From: an uncultured Erythrobacter sp.
Lineage (GTDB): Bacteria > Pseudomonadota > Alphaproteobacteria > Sphingomonadales > Sphingomonadaceae
DNA: 64,000 nt
Direction of reading: 5' to 3'
Assembly (NCBI GenBank): GCA_947493165.1
Contig: CANLPY010000002.1
Coordinates: 372,001 to 436,000, forward strand
Shown here: positions 1 to 8,583 of the stretch, one piece after another
Layout: each line of letters begins with the position of its first letter
Numbering within the stretch: position 1 is the first letter of the stretch
The notes under the pieces: model-generated
What the model saw: the letters and a program-made list of their open reading frames with translations, nothing else
What the model was told of the DNA's origin: nothing
Databases searched by the model: none
Position numbers and translations under genes: made by a program

Positions 1-799
1 CGCGCGCTGCCGCTTCGATCCCGCGTGCGCCATGCGCGTGCGCTGCCACCTTCAGGCCGAGCGTTTCGGCGGTATCGACAATCGACTTCATTTCTTCAGC
101 GGTAAAATGCGCTTCTAGTCCCCGCCCCTGTTGAGATAGAACGCCGCCAGTTGCGGTAATCTTGATCAGGTCAGCGCCGTATTTTGAAGCGGTGCGCACC
201 CGTTCTGCGCATTGGATCGGGCCTGTGCAGGAAAAGTCGGATGTGAGCGCATCATTCACTTCCTTGCGGAACCCATTGGTGTCGCCGTGACCCCCAACAA
301 TCGCGATTGTGCGGGCAGATGTGACGATGCGCGGGCCAGCGACCACACCCGTTTCAGTGGCCCGGCGCAGGCTTTGTGTGACTTGATCAGTGCGCGAACC
401 AAGATCGCGCACTGTGGTGAAACCAGCAAGCGCGGTCAGCCGGGCGTTCTTTGCCGCGATCAAAGTGTACCATTCAGGCGGGTTGGTTGCTGCGCGCCAG
501 AACTCTCCGCTCGGGTCACCGGAAAGGTGCGTGTGCAGATCAATCATTCCCGGCATGACAGTCTTGTCAGAGAGGTCGATTATCCGATCAGCCTCGATTG
601 GTCCTGGCGGCGCAGGGACCGTATCAACCGCTACTAAACGCCCGTCTTCAATGTAGATGATGGCCGGTCCGGTCGGTTCACTATCCGCATCAGCAATCAC
701 GGATCCGGCGCGGATCACAATTGTTTCTGCAGCGGCAGAACTTGCAAGGACTGCGGCCACTGCCGCCACGGGAACCGTTAGTTTCGACAGGTATTTCAT
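1..799 (-). CDS. Exported metal-dependent amidohydrolase (partial, C-terminus beyond window)
   Basis: The reading frame starts at ATG 799-797 and runs off the left edge, giving about 266 residues of the N-terminal part. It opens with a hydrophobic signal peptide ending in an Ala-rich stretch near residue 24. A small beta-sandwich part follows, then MPGMIDLHTHL, whose two histidines (residues 89 and 91) are the HxH metal ligands of the amidohydrolase superfamily. Further on are VRDLG and KITATGG, typical of imidazolonepropionase-like and Xaa-Pro dipeptidase-type exported amidohydrolases. The likely role is hydrolysis of a cyclic amide or dipeptide in the periplasm; the true substrate is not readable. 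It is divergent from the S9 peptidase at 953, and the 153 bp between them must hold both promoters. Confidence 0.85.
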   Translation of the reverse strand, partial: MKYLSKLTVPVAAVAAVLASSAAAETIVIRAGSVIADADSEPTGPAIIYIEDGRLVAVDTVPAPPGPIEADRIIDLSDKTVMPGMIDLHTHLSGDPSGEFWRAATNPPEWYTLIAAKNARLTALAGFTTVRDLGSRTDQVTQSLRRATETGVVAGPRIVTSARTIAIVGGHGDTNGFRKEVNDALTSDFSCTGPIQCAERVRTASKYGADLIKITATGGVLSQQGRGLEAHFTAEEMKSIVDTAETLGLKVAAHAHGARGIEAAAR

Positions 800-952
800 A
801 ACTGGGCCTCTCTTGGTTTTCTGCTTGATAGACATGCATTTGAGCGCGGCACAACCCTTTGGCCCAATTACGGCGCTTCAAACATATTTGCCATATTGCC
901 CCTGAACGTTATGCAGGGATGTAATATTACACCAAACGGGGACAATATTCTG

Positions 953-3025
953 ATGAACCGGCTAGCCTTTGCATCCGCCACCCTTTTCGCTTCAGTCTCA
1001 CTCGCGGCGACTGCGCAAGCCCGCCCGATGACGCCAGAAGACGTCGCCAAACTGGAAAGCGTCGGCGCGATGGTCGTCTCTCCCGATGGCAGCAAAGTCG
1101 CTTTCACCACCTCAAGCCTGCCAGACGTGACCGAGGGCGAGGATGACGGAACGTTTACTCAGGAATTGAAGGTCGCCGCCGCAGCCGATCAAGCCCGGGC
1201 TTACCTGCCGAATGATGTTTCGCCAGGCGGCATCGCATTCTCTCCTGATGGCGCAATGGTCAGCTTCTTGTGGTCCAAAGAAGACGAAGACCGCGCCGTT
1301 TGGGGTGTGCCGATTGATGGCGGCACGTACAAAAAGCTCGCTGGGATCGAAGACGCAGATGTTCGCAGCTATCGCTGGAGCGATGATGGACGCACGCTTT
1401 ATCTGCTCGCCGATGCGGAAGAAGACAAGCAACGCACCAAGCAAAACAAAGCGGGTTTTAACGCACGCGTCTATGAAGAAGAGTTCAAGGCTGCGCGCCT
1501 GTTTGCCGCAAACGTAAGCGAAGAAATTGATGAAGCCCCGCGTCAGATCAACGTCCCCGGTTTCGTGAGCGCATTTGATATTGCACCGGGCAGCGCGTTC
1601 GGAATTATTGAGACGGCTCCAACACCGTTGGTCGACGACAGTCTTACCAGCAATCGGGTGAACATTATCGACCTTGGCACAGGCAATATCCGCGCCGTGG
1701 TTGAGACACCGGGCAAGATTGACGATGTAGAAATCTCACCCGATGGTCGACAGCTGTCGCTGATCGCAGGCGTGGACGTGAACGATCCGGCTGCGACAAC
1801 CTTGCACCTCGTTGACACAGCCACTGGCAGCTACCGTGCGCTGAACGCTGGCGCAGCTGAAGCCGCAGTTGATGCCGAATGGCTCGCCAATGGCCGGCTC
1901 GCGACAATCATCCACAAGGGCGCGCAAAGCTTGCTGCGCACATACAATGCAGATGGCAGCGTGCGCAGCGAACAATCATCAGGAGTTCTGATCCTGCGCC
2001 GTTTGGATGCATCAGGTGGCACTCTGGCTGTTGCCGCTGACACGCCCAAGCACCCGACTGAATTGTTTGTGCTCAATGGCCGCAATTTCACCCGCTGGAC
2101 CAGCCACAATCCGTGGCTCAGCGAGATCACTTTTGGCGAGCAGCGTACCTACACATACACTGCGCGGGATGGCCAAGAGGTTGAAGGCGTGTTGATTGAA
2201 CCGGTTGGCGGAGCGCCTGCGGGCGGTGCGCCGACGATCATGAATGTTCACGGCGGACCAGAAGCGCACGAAAGCAATGGTTGGCAGACCGCCTATTCCA
2301 AACCGGGTCAGGTTGCCGCCGGACAAGGCTATGCCGTGTTTCTGCCCAATTATCGCGGATCAACCGGATATGGCGTCGATTTTGCTAAGCAGCACCAAGG
2401 CGATTATGCGGGTAAGGAATTCAACGATATTGTTGATGCAAAGCGCGCGCTGGTTGCAGAAGGTATCGCTGATGGCGACCGCACCGGGATCACGGGCGGC
2501 TCCTATGGCGGCTATGCCAGCGCTTGGGGCGCAACCGCGCATTCAAGCGAATATGCCGCCAGCGTGATGTTCGTTGGTATCTCCAACCAGATCAGCAAGT
2601 TTGGCACGGGCGACATCCCGTATGAAATGTACAACGTTCACAGCCTGAAATGGCCGTGGGATGATTGGCAGGCAATGCTGGAGGTTTCACCGATCTTCCA
2701 TGTCGACAAGGCCGAAACGCCGATCTTGATCATGCACGGTGACGCCGACACGCGCGTCGATCCGGGCCAATCGTTTGAGCTTTATCGTTCGCTCAAAATC
2801 CGCAAGCCGAATACGCCGGTCCGCTTTGTCCTTTATCCGGGGGAACCGCATGGCAACCGCCGGGCTGGCAGCCGCTATGATTACAATTTGCGGATGATGG
2901 AATGGTTTGACACCTATCTGAAAACAGGTGATCGCAAGGCCCCGCTGCCCGGTCCTCGACCGACCTTGGCCGAAGCAGCCAAAGGCTCAGACACGGATGA
3001 TCTTGAGGATGAATCTGAGGATTGA
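953..3025 (+). CDS. Secreted S9 family peptidase (prolyl oligopeptidase-like)
   Basis: 690-residue serine peptidase. ATG 953 is chosen over an upstream in-frame ATG at 896 because it begins a clear signal peptide (MNRLAFASATLFASVSLAATAQA) and follows a GGGGA-like ribosome site. An N-terminal beta-propeller region with WD40-like segments (SPDGSKVAFT, SPDGAMVSFL) covers roughly residues 25-410, followed by an alpha/beta hydrolase domain. Ser517 lies in GGSYGGYAS; Asp599 in HGDADTRVD and His633 in EPHGNRR complete the family triad. The C-terminus is strongly acidic. The predicted role is cleavage of peptides in the periplasm or outside the cell. It is divergent from another exported hydrolase at 1-799, which suggests a peptide-utilisation pair, but that link is inference. 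Confidence 0.9.
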   Translation: MNRLAFASATLFASVSLAATAQARPMTPEDVAKLESVGAMVVSPDGSKVAFTTSSLPDVTEGEDDGTFTQELKVAAAADQARAYLPNDVSPGGIAFSPDGAMVSFLWSKEDEDRAVWGVPIDGGTYKKLAGIEDADVRSYRWSDDGRTLYLLADAEEDKQRTKQNKAGFNARVYEEEFKAARLFAANVSEEIDEAPRQINVPGFVSAFDIAPGSAFGIIETAPTPLVDDSLTSNRVNIIDLGTGNIRAVVETPGKIDDVEISPDGRQLSLIAGVDVNDPAATTLHLVDTATGSYRALNAGAAEAAVDAEWLANGRLATIIHKGAQSLLRTYNADGSVRSEQSSGVLILRRLDASGGTLAVAADTPKHPTELFVLNGRNFTRWTSHNPWLSEITFGEQRTYTYTARDGQEVEGVLIEPVGGAPAGGAPTIMNVHGGPEAHESNGWQTAYSKPGQVAAGQGYAVFLPNYRGSTGYGVDFAKQHQGDYAGKEFNDIVDAKRALVAEGIADGDRTGITGGSYGGYASAWGATAHSSEYAASVMFVGISNQISKFGTGDIPYEMYNVHSLKWPWDDWQAMLEVSPIFHVDKAETPILIMHGDADTRVDPGQSFELYRSLKIRKPNTPVRFVLYPGEPHGNRRAGSRYDYNLRMMEWFDTYLKTGDRKAPLPGPRPTLAEAAKGSDTDDLEDESED

Positions 3026-3101
3026 TCGGATTCTTTGATTTTCGCACGCCATCCGGCGTGCGAGCTCCTCGGTTTCTTGTTTTCGCCCTCAAGCGCCGGG
3101 C

Positions 3102-3305
3102 GGCGGACATCCGTCCGCCTTGGCTTTCCTCGCATAAGCTCGGGCGGCCTTGCGAGGCCTGCGGCCTCGAACCATTCTAGGCCGCTCGCTTGGTTGGCGG
3201 AGCTCGGTCGCGCTAGCGACCGCAAGGGCGCCTGCCCGCCCGCAACGATGCGACCGTCAGGTCGCGTGAGCGAGGAAATCGCGAGTGCGGATGCAATTGC
3301 GAAAA
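3102..3305. repeat. Hairpin-rich intergenic repeat, copy A
   Basis: The 281-bp gap between two convergent genes contains four short perfect inverted repeats: 3102-3119 (GGCGGAC/GTCCGCC), 3153-3169 (CGAGGCC/GGCCTCG), 3206-3221 (GGTCGC/GCGACC) and 3250-3265 (GCGACC/GGTCGC). The last two share arm sequences, so alternative pairings are possible. The part at 3206-3305 matches 13164-13266 closely, including the block GCGACCGTCAG-TCGC-TGAGCGAGGAA-TCGC. A 91-codon open frame through this region has no coding character. The stretch may serve as a bidirectional terminator for the S9 peptidase and the OmpV-like gene; that is inferred from its position between convergent genes. Confidence 0.7.
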
Positions 3306-3306
3306 A

Positions 3307-4278
3307 CTAAAAAGTATATCCCACGCCAATCCCGCCGAAGAATTGGTTCGCGCTGCCGCGTACTGACGTAAACGGCGTATCAGCTGCATCGCCGACCAGC
3401 CGGGAATAACCACCTATCCCGTAGACATTCCAGCCGCCATTTGTCAGATTTCCGTCAAGATCTACTGTCCCAATTGCCGTCAGCCCCAGACTGTTTAAAC
3501 CGCCATCAGCCGTAAACTCTGCAAGGCCGCTGGCGACGCTTTGATCTGCGCTGACAGAGTAATAGTAATCCGCAAAACTATCGTCGACGAACTGTGCGCC
3601 AAGTGACAATTGCAGAGCTGATCCGCGACCAACCGGCGTGAAATAGCCGATGCTGGGCTCTACCAACATGCCATCATGCGCGCCCAGAATGTCCCAGCGA
3701 ACCGATGTTGATAGGCTGAGCCGATCAAGTCGGTTCAATACGCTAGGGAAAGTCACTCCGCCATTCACACCAACTTCAAAGGCTGTATCGAGTTCTCCGG
3801 CAGCGAGAACCACCTCATCCTCAATCTGATCGGCGCGATCATTGCGGAACCGGAATGAGGGGCCGAAAGAAAATGACGGTGTATCTGTGTCTGGGCCGGG
3901 CGGGCCATCTGCGGGCGGTTGTGACAACAGATCTAGGTTAAGACCCGGTCCATTGGGGCTGATGCCGACGCCGCCAACGCGCCCAACGATCAGCGGTAAT
4001 GGGAAGACAACATAGTCGTCTGAACCTGAATAGCTCGGCACCAATCCAGCGCCGACACCCAAAGTGATCCACGTATCATCAAACACAATATCGCCAGGGA
4101 TTACGCCGGGAGGAGGGCCGCCGCGCGCATCTGATGGCGGTCCGTCTGGCCCGGCAGTGGCGGGTCCGCGGGTTTGAGTTTGCTCGTCTTCATCTGTTCC
4201 TTGCGCGAATGCAGGCGCGCTGACGAGCGCAGCGCAAAGTGTCGCAGCAAGGCTGCAAGTGATTGTCTTGATTGGCAT
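3307..4278 (-). CDS. MipA/OmpV family outer-membrane protein
   Basis: 323 residues. The start at 4278 is preferred over 4299 because it follows an ACGGAG ribosome site and starts the signal peptide (MPIKTITCSLAATLC...APAFA). A Pro/Gly-rich linker (about residues 30-60) follows, then WITLGVGAGLVPSYSGSDDY, the usual entry into the OmpV/MipA beta-barrel. Alternating amphipathic strands continue to a terminal GVGYTF with C-terminal phenylalanine, the BAM recognition end of outer-membrane barrels. Family members are porin-like or scaffold proteins; MipA in E. coli binds murein enzymes. No operon partner is evident: the next gene upstream on this strand (DUF2585) stops at 4346. Confidence 0.85.
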   Translation of the reverse strand: MPIKTITCSLAATLCAALVSAPAFAQGTDEDEQTQTRGPATAGPDGPPSDARGGPPPGVIPGDIVFDDTWITLGVGAGLVPSYSGSDDYVVFPLPLIVGRVGGVGISPNGPGLNLDLLSQPPADGPPGPDTDTPSFSFGPSFRFRNDRADQIEDEVVLAAGELDTAFEVGVNGGVTFPSVLNRLDRLSLSTSVRWDILGAHDGMLVEPSIGYFTPVGRGSALQLSLGAQFVDDSFADYYYSVSADQSVASGLAEFTADGGLNSLGLTAIGTVDLDGNLTNGGWNVYGIGGYSRLVGDAADTPFTSVRGSANQFFGGIGVGYTF

Positions 4279-4345
4279 GAAATGCTCCGTTCCACTCACT
4301 CAACCCGCAGGCGGTGCGCCGGTTCCCCGCAATCAAGTCGTAGCT

Positions 4346-4936
4346 TTAATGACCCGCCGCCTGCCATTCAGCAATCGCATCAATCGGGAACACCAGCATG
4401 ATAACCGTTAGAGTTAAGCCATCGCGCACCACATATGCAGCAAGTAACTCCATGAAGATAGACAGGATAATCGTCACTTTGATCGGCAACCGCATGGCTA
4501 GATAGAACCCGAATGCCATCCAGCCGATATCTGCGAATGAATTGAGTACGCTATCGCCTGAATAGCCCCAATTGGCGGTAACAGAGCGGAAACGCTCAAT
4601 CACCATCTGGGTGTTCTCAAGCACCTCCCATGCAGCCTCTAAAAACACGGCGAGCGGCAAACCCCAGCGAACAGCGTTTTTTCCGCCAATTTGCCATTTG
4701 GCAAACAACAGCCAGCCAAGCGCGTAAAAGATCGGCCCGTGGATGATGTGACTGGGCGTGTACCAATCGGCGATATGCTGGCTGTTACCCATCGAGTTGA
4801 TGTCGCCATGCCACAGCTTGACGTATCCGCATTCGCAAATCGGCGGTCGGTCCATCGCCAACAGGATCAGCACAGCGGCAATTGTTATGCCGATAGAAAC
4901 AAGGATCGCGGTGCGATTTGGGATCAATTGAGCCAT
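4346..4936 (-). CDS. DUF2585 family membrane protein
   Basis: 196-residue integral membrane protein. The open frame extends further upstream into crtY, but coding character begins at ATG 4936 (MAQLIPNRTAILVSIGITI). A GTG at 4954 is a possible alternative; neither has a strong ribosome site. Roughly five or six hydrophobic segments are visible, with conserved-looking polar loops between them (DWYTPSHIIHG, EAAWEVLENTQMVIERFR, SVLNSFADIGWM). These are diagnostic of the DUF2585/UPF0314 family, whose function is unknown. The gene is divergent from crtY, sharing the 122-bp region 4937-5058 that should hold both promoters. Confidence 0.8.
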   Translation of the reverse strand: MAQLIPNRTAILVSIGITIAAVLILLAMDRPPICECGYVKLWHGDINSMGNSQHIADWYTPSHIIHGPIFYALGWLLFAKWQIGGKNAVRWGLPLAVFLEAAWEVLENTQMVIERFRSVTANWGYSGDSVLNSFADIGWMAFGFYLAMRLPIKVTIILSIFMELLAAYVVRDGLTLTVIMLVFPIDAIAEWQAAGH

Positions 4937-5058
4937 TTGCGAAGTGTGAATCACCGCCTTGCCTGATGCAAGCGATTTGCCCTTTTGCTTCGGGGATAGT
5001 TGAGCGCCCGCATCTGAGGATTGCCGCAGGCGCGCGCTTTCCCTAGGGCGTTGAACCA

Positions 5059-6279
5059 ATGAGCGGAAACAGCATCGATGTGGCCATTGTTGGCGGCGGC
5101 TTAGCAGGCGGCCTGATTGCGCTGGCCCTGTATCGCGAGCGGCCTGAACTGCGCATATCCTTGATCGAAAGCGGCAAAATGATCGGCGGCAATCACCGCT
5201 GGAGCTGGTTTGACAGCGATCTTGATTTGGCGGGCCGCGCGCTGCTCGATACCTTTCGGCAAAACGAATGGAACGAAGGGTATGATGTTGCCTTTCCGAA
5301 ATATCGCCGGACACTGAAAACCGGCTATCGCTCCATGTCGAGCGCCGATTTCCACGAGGGTCTTGCCCGGGTCTTACCAGCAGACATGTTGCGCCTTGGC
5401 TACCGCGCAGATGAGGTGGACGCGCGCGGCGTGACGTTATCCGACGGCGAACGGATCAACGCCCGCACCGTCATCGACTGCCGCAGCTTTACCCCCAGCC
5501 CGCACCTTCGTGGCGGCTGGCAAATCTTCATGGGCCGGCAGGTTCGGCTGGCAGAGCCGCACGGTCTCAGCCGCCCAACCATCATGGACGCCAGCGTCGA
5601 TCAGGTTGCGCCTTTTGGCAATGACGGAGCTTACCGCTTTGTCTATGTCCTGCCCCTGAGCGCGCATGATGTGTTTATCGAAGACACATATTACGCCGAT
5701 GATGCAAAGCTGGATCGCAGCGCCCTGTCAGGCCGAATTGATGGCTATGCCCGCCAGCATGGCTGGAATGATGGCGATATTGTCGGGCATGAACACGGCC
5801 TGCTGCCAGTGCTGACCGGCGGAGACTTTGCCGCCTACCAAAACGACACTCGTATCGAAGGCGTCGCGATTGCCGGCGCGCGCGGCGGATTTGTCCACCC
5901 GCTCACCAGTTACACAATGGTGATCGCGGTTGAAAACGCGCTTGCCATCGCGGCAGAGGCTGACCTAACCGGCCCGCAGCTGGCTGCCCTGTTTGAAACA
6001 CGCGCGCGGCGCCATTGGCAAAGAACTGCCTATTACCGGCTGCTGGCGCGCATGTTGTTTTTTGCGACCAAGCCAGAGCGGCGCGTCGACATATTTCAGC
6101 GGTTTTACACCTTGCACGAAGGGCTGATTGAGCGCTTTTATGCTGCCCGATCAACCGCGCGTGATAAGGTCCGCGTCCTTTGGGGCAAGCCGCCCGTATC
6201 TATACCAAGCGCGATGGCCGCACTGTTCAAACGGGGCGAGCCCCTCAAAACGAATTCCGACACGGAGAACTCCGAATGA
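5059..6279 (+). CDS. crtY: Lycopene beta-cyclase
   Basis: 406-residue FAD-dependent cyclase that turns the ends of lycopene into beta-ionone rings to give beta-carotene. The N-terminal dinucleotide-binding motif VAIVGGGLAGGLIALAL is at residues 8-24, followed by GGNHRWSWFDSD, the CrtY-type conserved block. The C-terminal half has FVHPLTSYTMVIAVENA, typical of bacterial CrtY. It is first in the operon crtY-crtI-LOG-crtB and its stop overlaps the crtI start as ATGA (6276-6279), implying translational coupling. No crtE, crtZ or crtW lies nearby, so GGPP synthase and hydroxylase/ketolase genes must be elsewhere. Confidence 0.93.
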   Translation: MSGNSIDVAIVGGGLAGGLIALALYRERPELRISLIESGKMIGGNHRWSWFDSDLDLAGRALLDTFRQNEWNEGYDVAFPKYRRTLKTGYRSMSSADFHEGLARVLPADMLRLGYRADEVDARGVTLSDGERINARTVIDCRSFTPSPHLRGGWQIFMGRQVRLAEPHGLSRPTIMDASVDQVAPFGNDGAYRFVYVLPLSAHDVFIEDTYYADDAKLDRSALSGRIDGYARQHGWNDGDIVGHEHGLLPVLTGGDFAAYQNDTRIEGVAIAGARGGFVHPLTSYTMVIAVENALAIAAEADLTGPQLAALFETRARRHWQRTAYYRLLARMLFFATKPERRVDIFQRFYTLHEGLIERFYAARSTARDKVRVLWGKPPVSIPSAMAALFKRGEPLKTNSDTENSE

Positions 6280-7865
6280 ACGCCGATGCACCAATAAACG
6301 CTGGGCTGGACCTCACTGCGCCGCCTACCGCTGGAAAAGGCATCAATCCGGCAATCGCTGCAAAATACGAAGGCCGAACCGCTTGTGTCATCGGCGCTGG
6401 TTTTGGCGGCATGGCGCTGGCCATTAGGCTGCAATCAGCTGGCATCAAAACAACCGTTGTCGAAGCGCGCGACAAGCCCGGTGGCCGCGCATATTTCTGG
6501 GAGGAAGAGGGCTTTACATTTGATGCAGGCCCCACCGTCATCACCGATCCGCCATGCCTTAAAGAGCTGTGGGAGCTGACCGGCCACGACATCGCCGAAG
6601 ATGTTGAGCTGATGAAGGTTCACCCATTTTATCGGCTCAATTGGCCTGATGGCACGAACTTTGACTATTCCAACGATGAAGAAGAGCTGGCAGCTGAAAT
6701 TGCCAAGCTGAACCCGGATGACGTGGTCGGCTACCAGCGCTTCCTGGAATATTCCGCAGGCGTCCACGAAGAAGGCTATGTCAAGCTTGGCCACAAGCCA
6801 TTCCTTGATTTCAAATCAATGCTCAAGGCTGCGCCCGCTCTGGTCAAAAAACAGGCATGGCGTAGCGTTTATGACATGGTTTCAAGCTTCATCAAAAGCG
6901 AGAAACTGCGCGAAGCGTTCAGCTTTCACACCCTGCTGGTCGGTGGTAGCCCAATGAAGACCAGTGCGATTTACGCGCTCATTCACAAGCTTGAAAAAGA
7001 CGGCGGCGTCTGGTGGGCCCGCGGCGGAACCAACCGCCTGATCGCAGGGATGACCCGCCATTTCGAACGGCTTGGCGGAACAATGCGCATCGGCGATGGG
7101 GTGACCCAGGTTCACACCCTTGGCAACAAAGCCACCGAGGTAGAGACCAAAAGCGGCTGGAGGGAACGCTTTGATGCAGTCGCCTCTAACGCTGACATCA
7201 TGCATTCCTACAAAGACCTGCTATCCGAAAGCGTGCGCGGCCCAAAATACGCCAAGTCACTCAGCCGCAAGAGCTATTCACCTTCGCTATTCGTTGTCCA
7301 CTTTGGCCTTGAAGGCAATTGGCCGGGCATTCCGCACCACATGATCTTGTTCGGTCCGCGCTATAAGGGGCTGGTTGAAGACATCTACAAACACGGCGTT
7401 CTGCCGCAGGATTTTTCAATCTATCTGCACCACCCAACCGTGACCGATCCCAGCATGGCGCCCAAGGGCAAGAGCACATTTTACGCGCTCGTTCCCGTTG
7501 CGCACCAAGGCAAGATGCCGATTGATTGGGATGTCGAGGGGCCAAAATTGGAAAAGGCGATCCTTGATGAGGTTGGCCGCCGCTTGATCCCCGATATTCA
7601 CGACCGGATCGTGACAAAGTTCCACTATGCGCCGAAAGACTTCAGCCAAGATTTGAACGCGCATTTGGGCAGCGCCTTCAGCCTTGAGCCAGTTCTTTGG
7701 CAGAGCGCTTACTTGCGCGGCCACAACCGCGATGATGTGATCAACAATTTCTACCTTGTCGGCGCAGGCACACATCCGGGCGCAGGCATTCCCGGCGTGG
7801 TCGGCAGTGCAAAGGCGACCGCCGGTCTTGTGCTGGAGGACTTGGCGACTAAGGCGGAGGCATGA
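6276..7865 (+). CDS. crtI: Phytoene desaturase (lycopene-forming type)
   Basis: 529-residue FAD-dependent phytoene desaturase, which introduces double bonds into phytoene on the way to lycopene. ATG 6276 is chosen because it overlaps the crtY stop and follows GGAGA; a longer frame from 6180 only re-reads crtY sequence. The nucleotide-binding motif VIGAGFGGMALAIRL lies near residues 37-51, and GRAYFWEEEGFTFDAGPTVI is the conserved substrate-side block. The C-terminal signature GAGTHPGAGIPGVVGSAK is the carotenoid dehydrogenase motif. An N-terminal extension of about 35 residues precedes the Rossmann fold. The stop overlaps the next gene by ATGA. Confidence 0.95.
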   Translation: MNADAPINAGLDLTAPPTAGKGINPAIAAKYEGRTACVIGAGFGGMALAIRLQSAGIKTTVVEARDKPGGRAYFWEEEGFTFDAGPTVITDPPCLKELWELTGHDIAEDVELMKVHPFYRLNWPDGTNFDYSNDEEELAAEIAKLNPDDVVGYQRFLEYSAGVHEEGYVKLGHKPFLDFKSMLKAAPALVKKQAWRSVYDMVSSFIKSEKLREAFSFHTLLVGGSPMKTSAIYALIHKLEKDGGVWWARGGTNRLIAGMTRHFERLGGTMRIGDGVTQVHTLGNKATEVETKSGWRERFDAVASNADIMHSYKDLLSESVRGPKYAKSLSRKSYSPSLFVVHFGLEGNWPGIPHHMILFGPRYKGLVEDIYKHGVLPQDFSIYLHHPTVTDPSMAPKGKSTFYALVPVAHQGKMPIDWDVEGPKLEKAILDEVGRRLIPDIHDRIVTKFHYAPKDFSQDLNAHLGSAFSLEPVLWQSAYLRGHNRDDVINNFYLVGAGTHPGAGIPGVVGSAKATAGLVLEDLATKAEA

Positions 7866-8443
7866 AACGTCTCGCTGTCTATTGCGGATCGGCCACGCCC
7901 GAAGACCCGCGCTATCTTGAACTTGCGCGCGACGTCGGCGCAGGCCTTGCCACGCGCGGGATAGGCGTCGTTTATGGCGGCGGGCGGCTGGGCCTGATGG
8001 GCGCGGTGGCGAGCGGCGCAAAGGAAGCAGGCGGCGAAGTCATTGGCGTCATTCCCGAAGCACTCGTCAATTCCGAAGTCGCCAATCACAATTGTGACGA
8101 GCTGATTACCGTCAAAGGGATGCATGAGCGCAAGCAGCGCTTCACCGACCTCTCCGACGGTTTCATTTCGCTGCCCGGCGGGGTCGGCACAATGGACGAA
8201 TTGTGGGAAGCGATGAGCTGGGCCCAGCTTGGCTATCACTCCGACCCGGTCGGCCTGCTGAACGCCTTTGGCTTTTACGATGACCTGATCTCCTTCAACG
8301 CAAAGATGGCAGAGGTCGGCTTTGTCCGGCCCGCGCACCAGAACATCCTCATCGCATCGGATACCCTGCCCGATCTGCTGGAGAAGATGGCTGCATACGT
8401 CCCGCACACTCCGATTTTTCGGATGAAGGCTGAGGAATTGTAA
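7862..8443 (+). CDS. LOG/TIGR00730 family Rossmann protein (nucleoside 5'-monophosphate phosphoribohydrolase-like)
   Basis: 193 residues with the two LOG-family signatures: GGGRLGLMGAVA near residue 40 and PGGVGTMDE at 105-113, which binds the ribose-phosphate. Plant LOG enzymes release active cytokinins from their nucleotides, and bacterial members hydrolyse AMP or similar nucleotides. Older annotation calls them lysine decarboxylases, but the sequence carries no PLP-enzyme motif. It is embedded in the carotenoid operon, overlapping crtI by ATGA and followed by a 140-bp gap with a long hairpin before crtB. The position suggests co-expression with carotenoid synthesis; the functional connection is unknown. 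Confidence 0.88.
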   Translation: MKRLAVYCGSATPEDPRYLELARDVGAGLATRGIGVVYGGGRLGLMGAVASGAKEAGGEVIGVIPEALVNSEVANHNCDELITVKGMHERKQRFTDLSDGFISLPGGVGTMDELWEAMSWAQLGYHSDPVGLLNAFGFYDDLISFNAKMAEVGFVRPAHQNILIASDTLPDLLEKMAAYVPHTPIFRMKAEEL

Positions 8444-8490
8444 GAAGCTCTGGTCATGGGAATGTCCGAAATTTTTGTCTGCGTGCCGTT

Positions 8491-8569
8491 GCCACCCGCG
8501 CCCTCCGCCCTTCCACCCGGAGCCTACTGGGATACCATCCGGGTGGAAGGGCGGAGGGCACGGGCTGGC
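8491..8569. repeat. Long near-perfect hairpin between LOG gene and crtB
   Basis: Positions 8500-8521 and 8538-8559 are perfectly complementary over 22 bp around a 16-nt loop. Pairing continues outward to 8491-8498 / 8561-8569 with one mismatch and one bulge, so the stem is close to 30 bp. It sits in the transcribed spacer between the LOG gene stop (8443) and the crtB start (8584), only 14 bp from the crtB start codon and next to its GAGG ribosome site. There is no T-run, so it is not an ordinary intrinsic terminator. It could be a processing or stability element, a palindromic repeat of the genome, or an attenuator of crtB. Confidence 0.8.
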
Positions 8570-8583
8570 GAGGTTCCTGCGAT

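Noticed and set aside
3035-3310. 91-codon plus-strand frame in the gap after the S9 peptidase
   Set aside because: It runs through several hairpins of a dispersed repeat and has no coding character.
7751-8407. 218-codon minus-strand frame opposite crtI and the LOG gene
   Set aside because: Antisense to two well-supported genes, with no ribosome site or domain; typical shadow frame.
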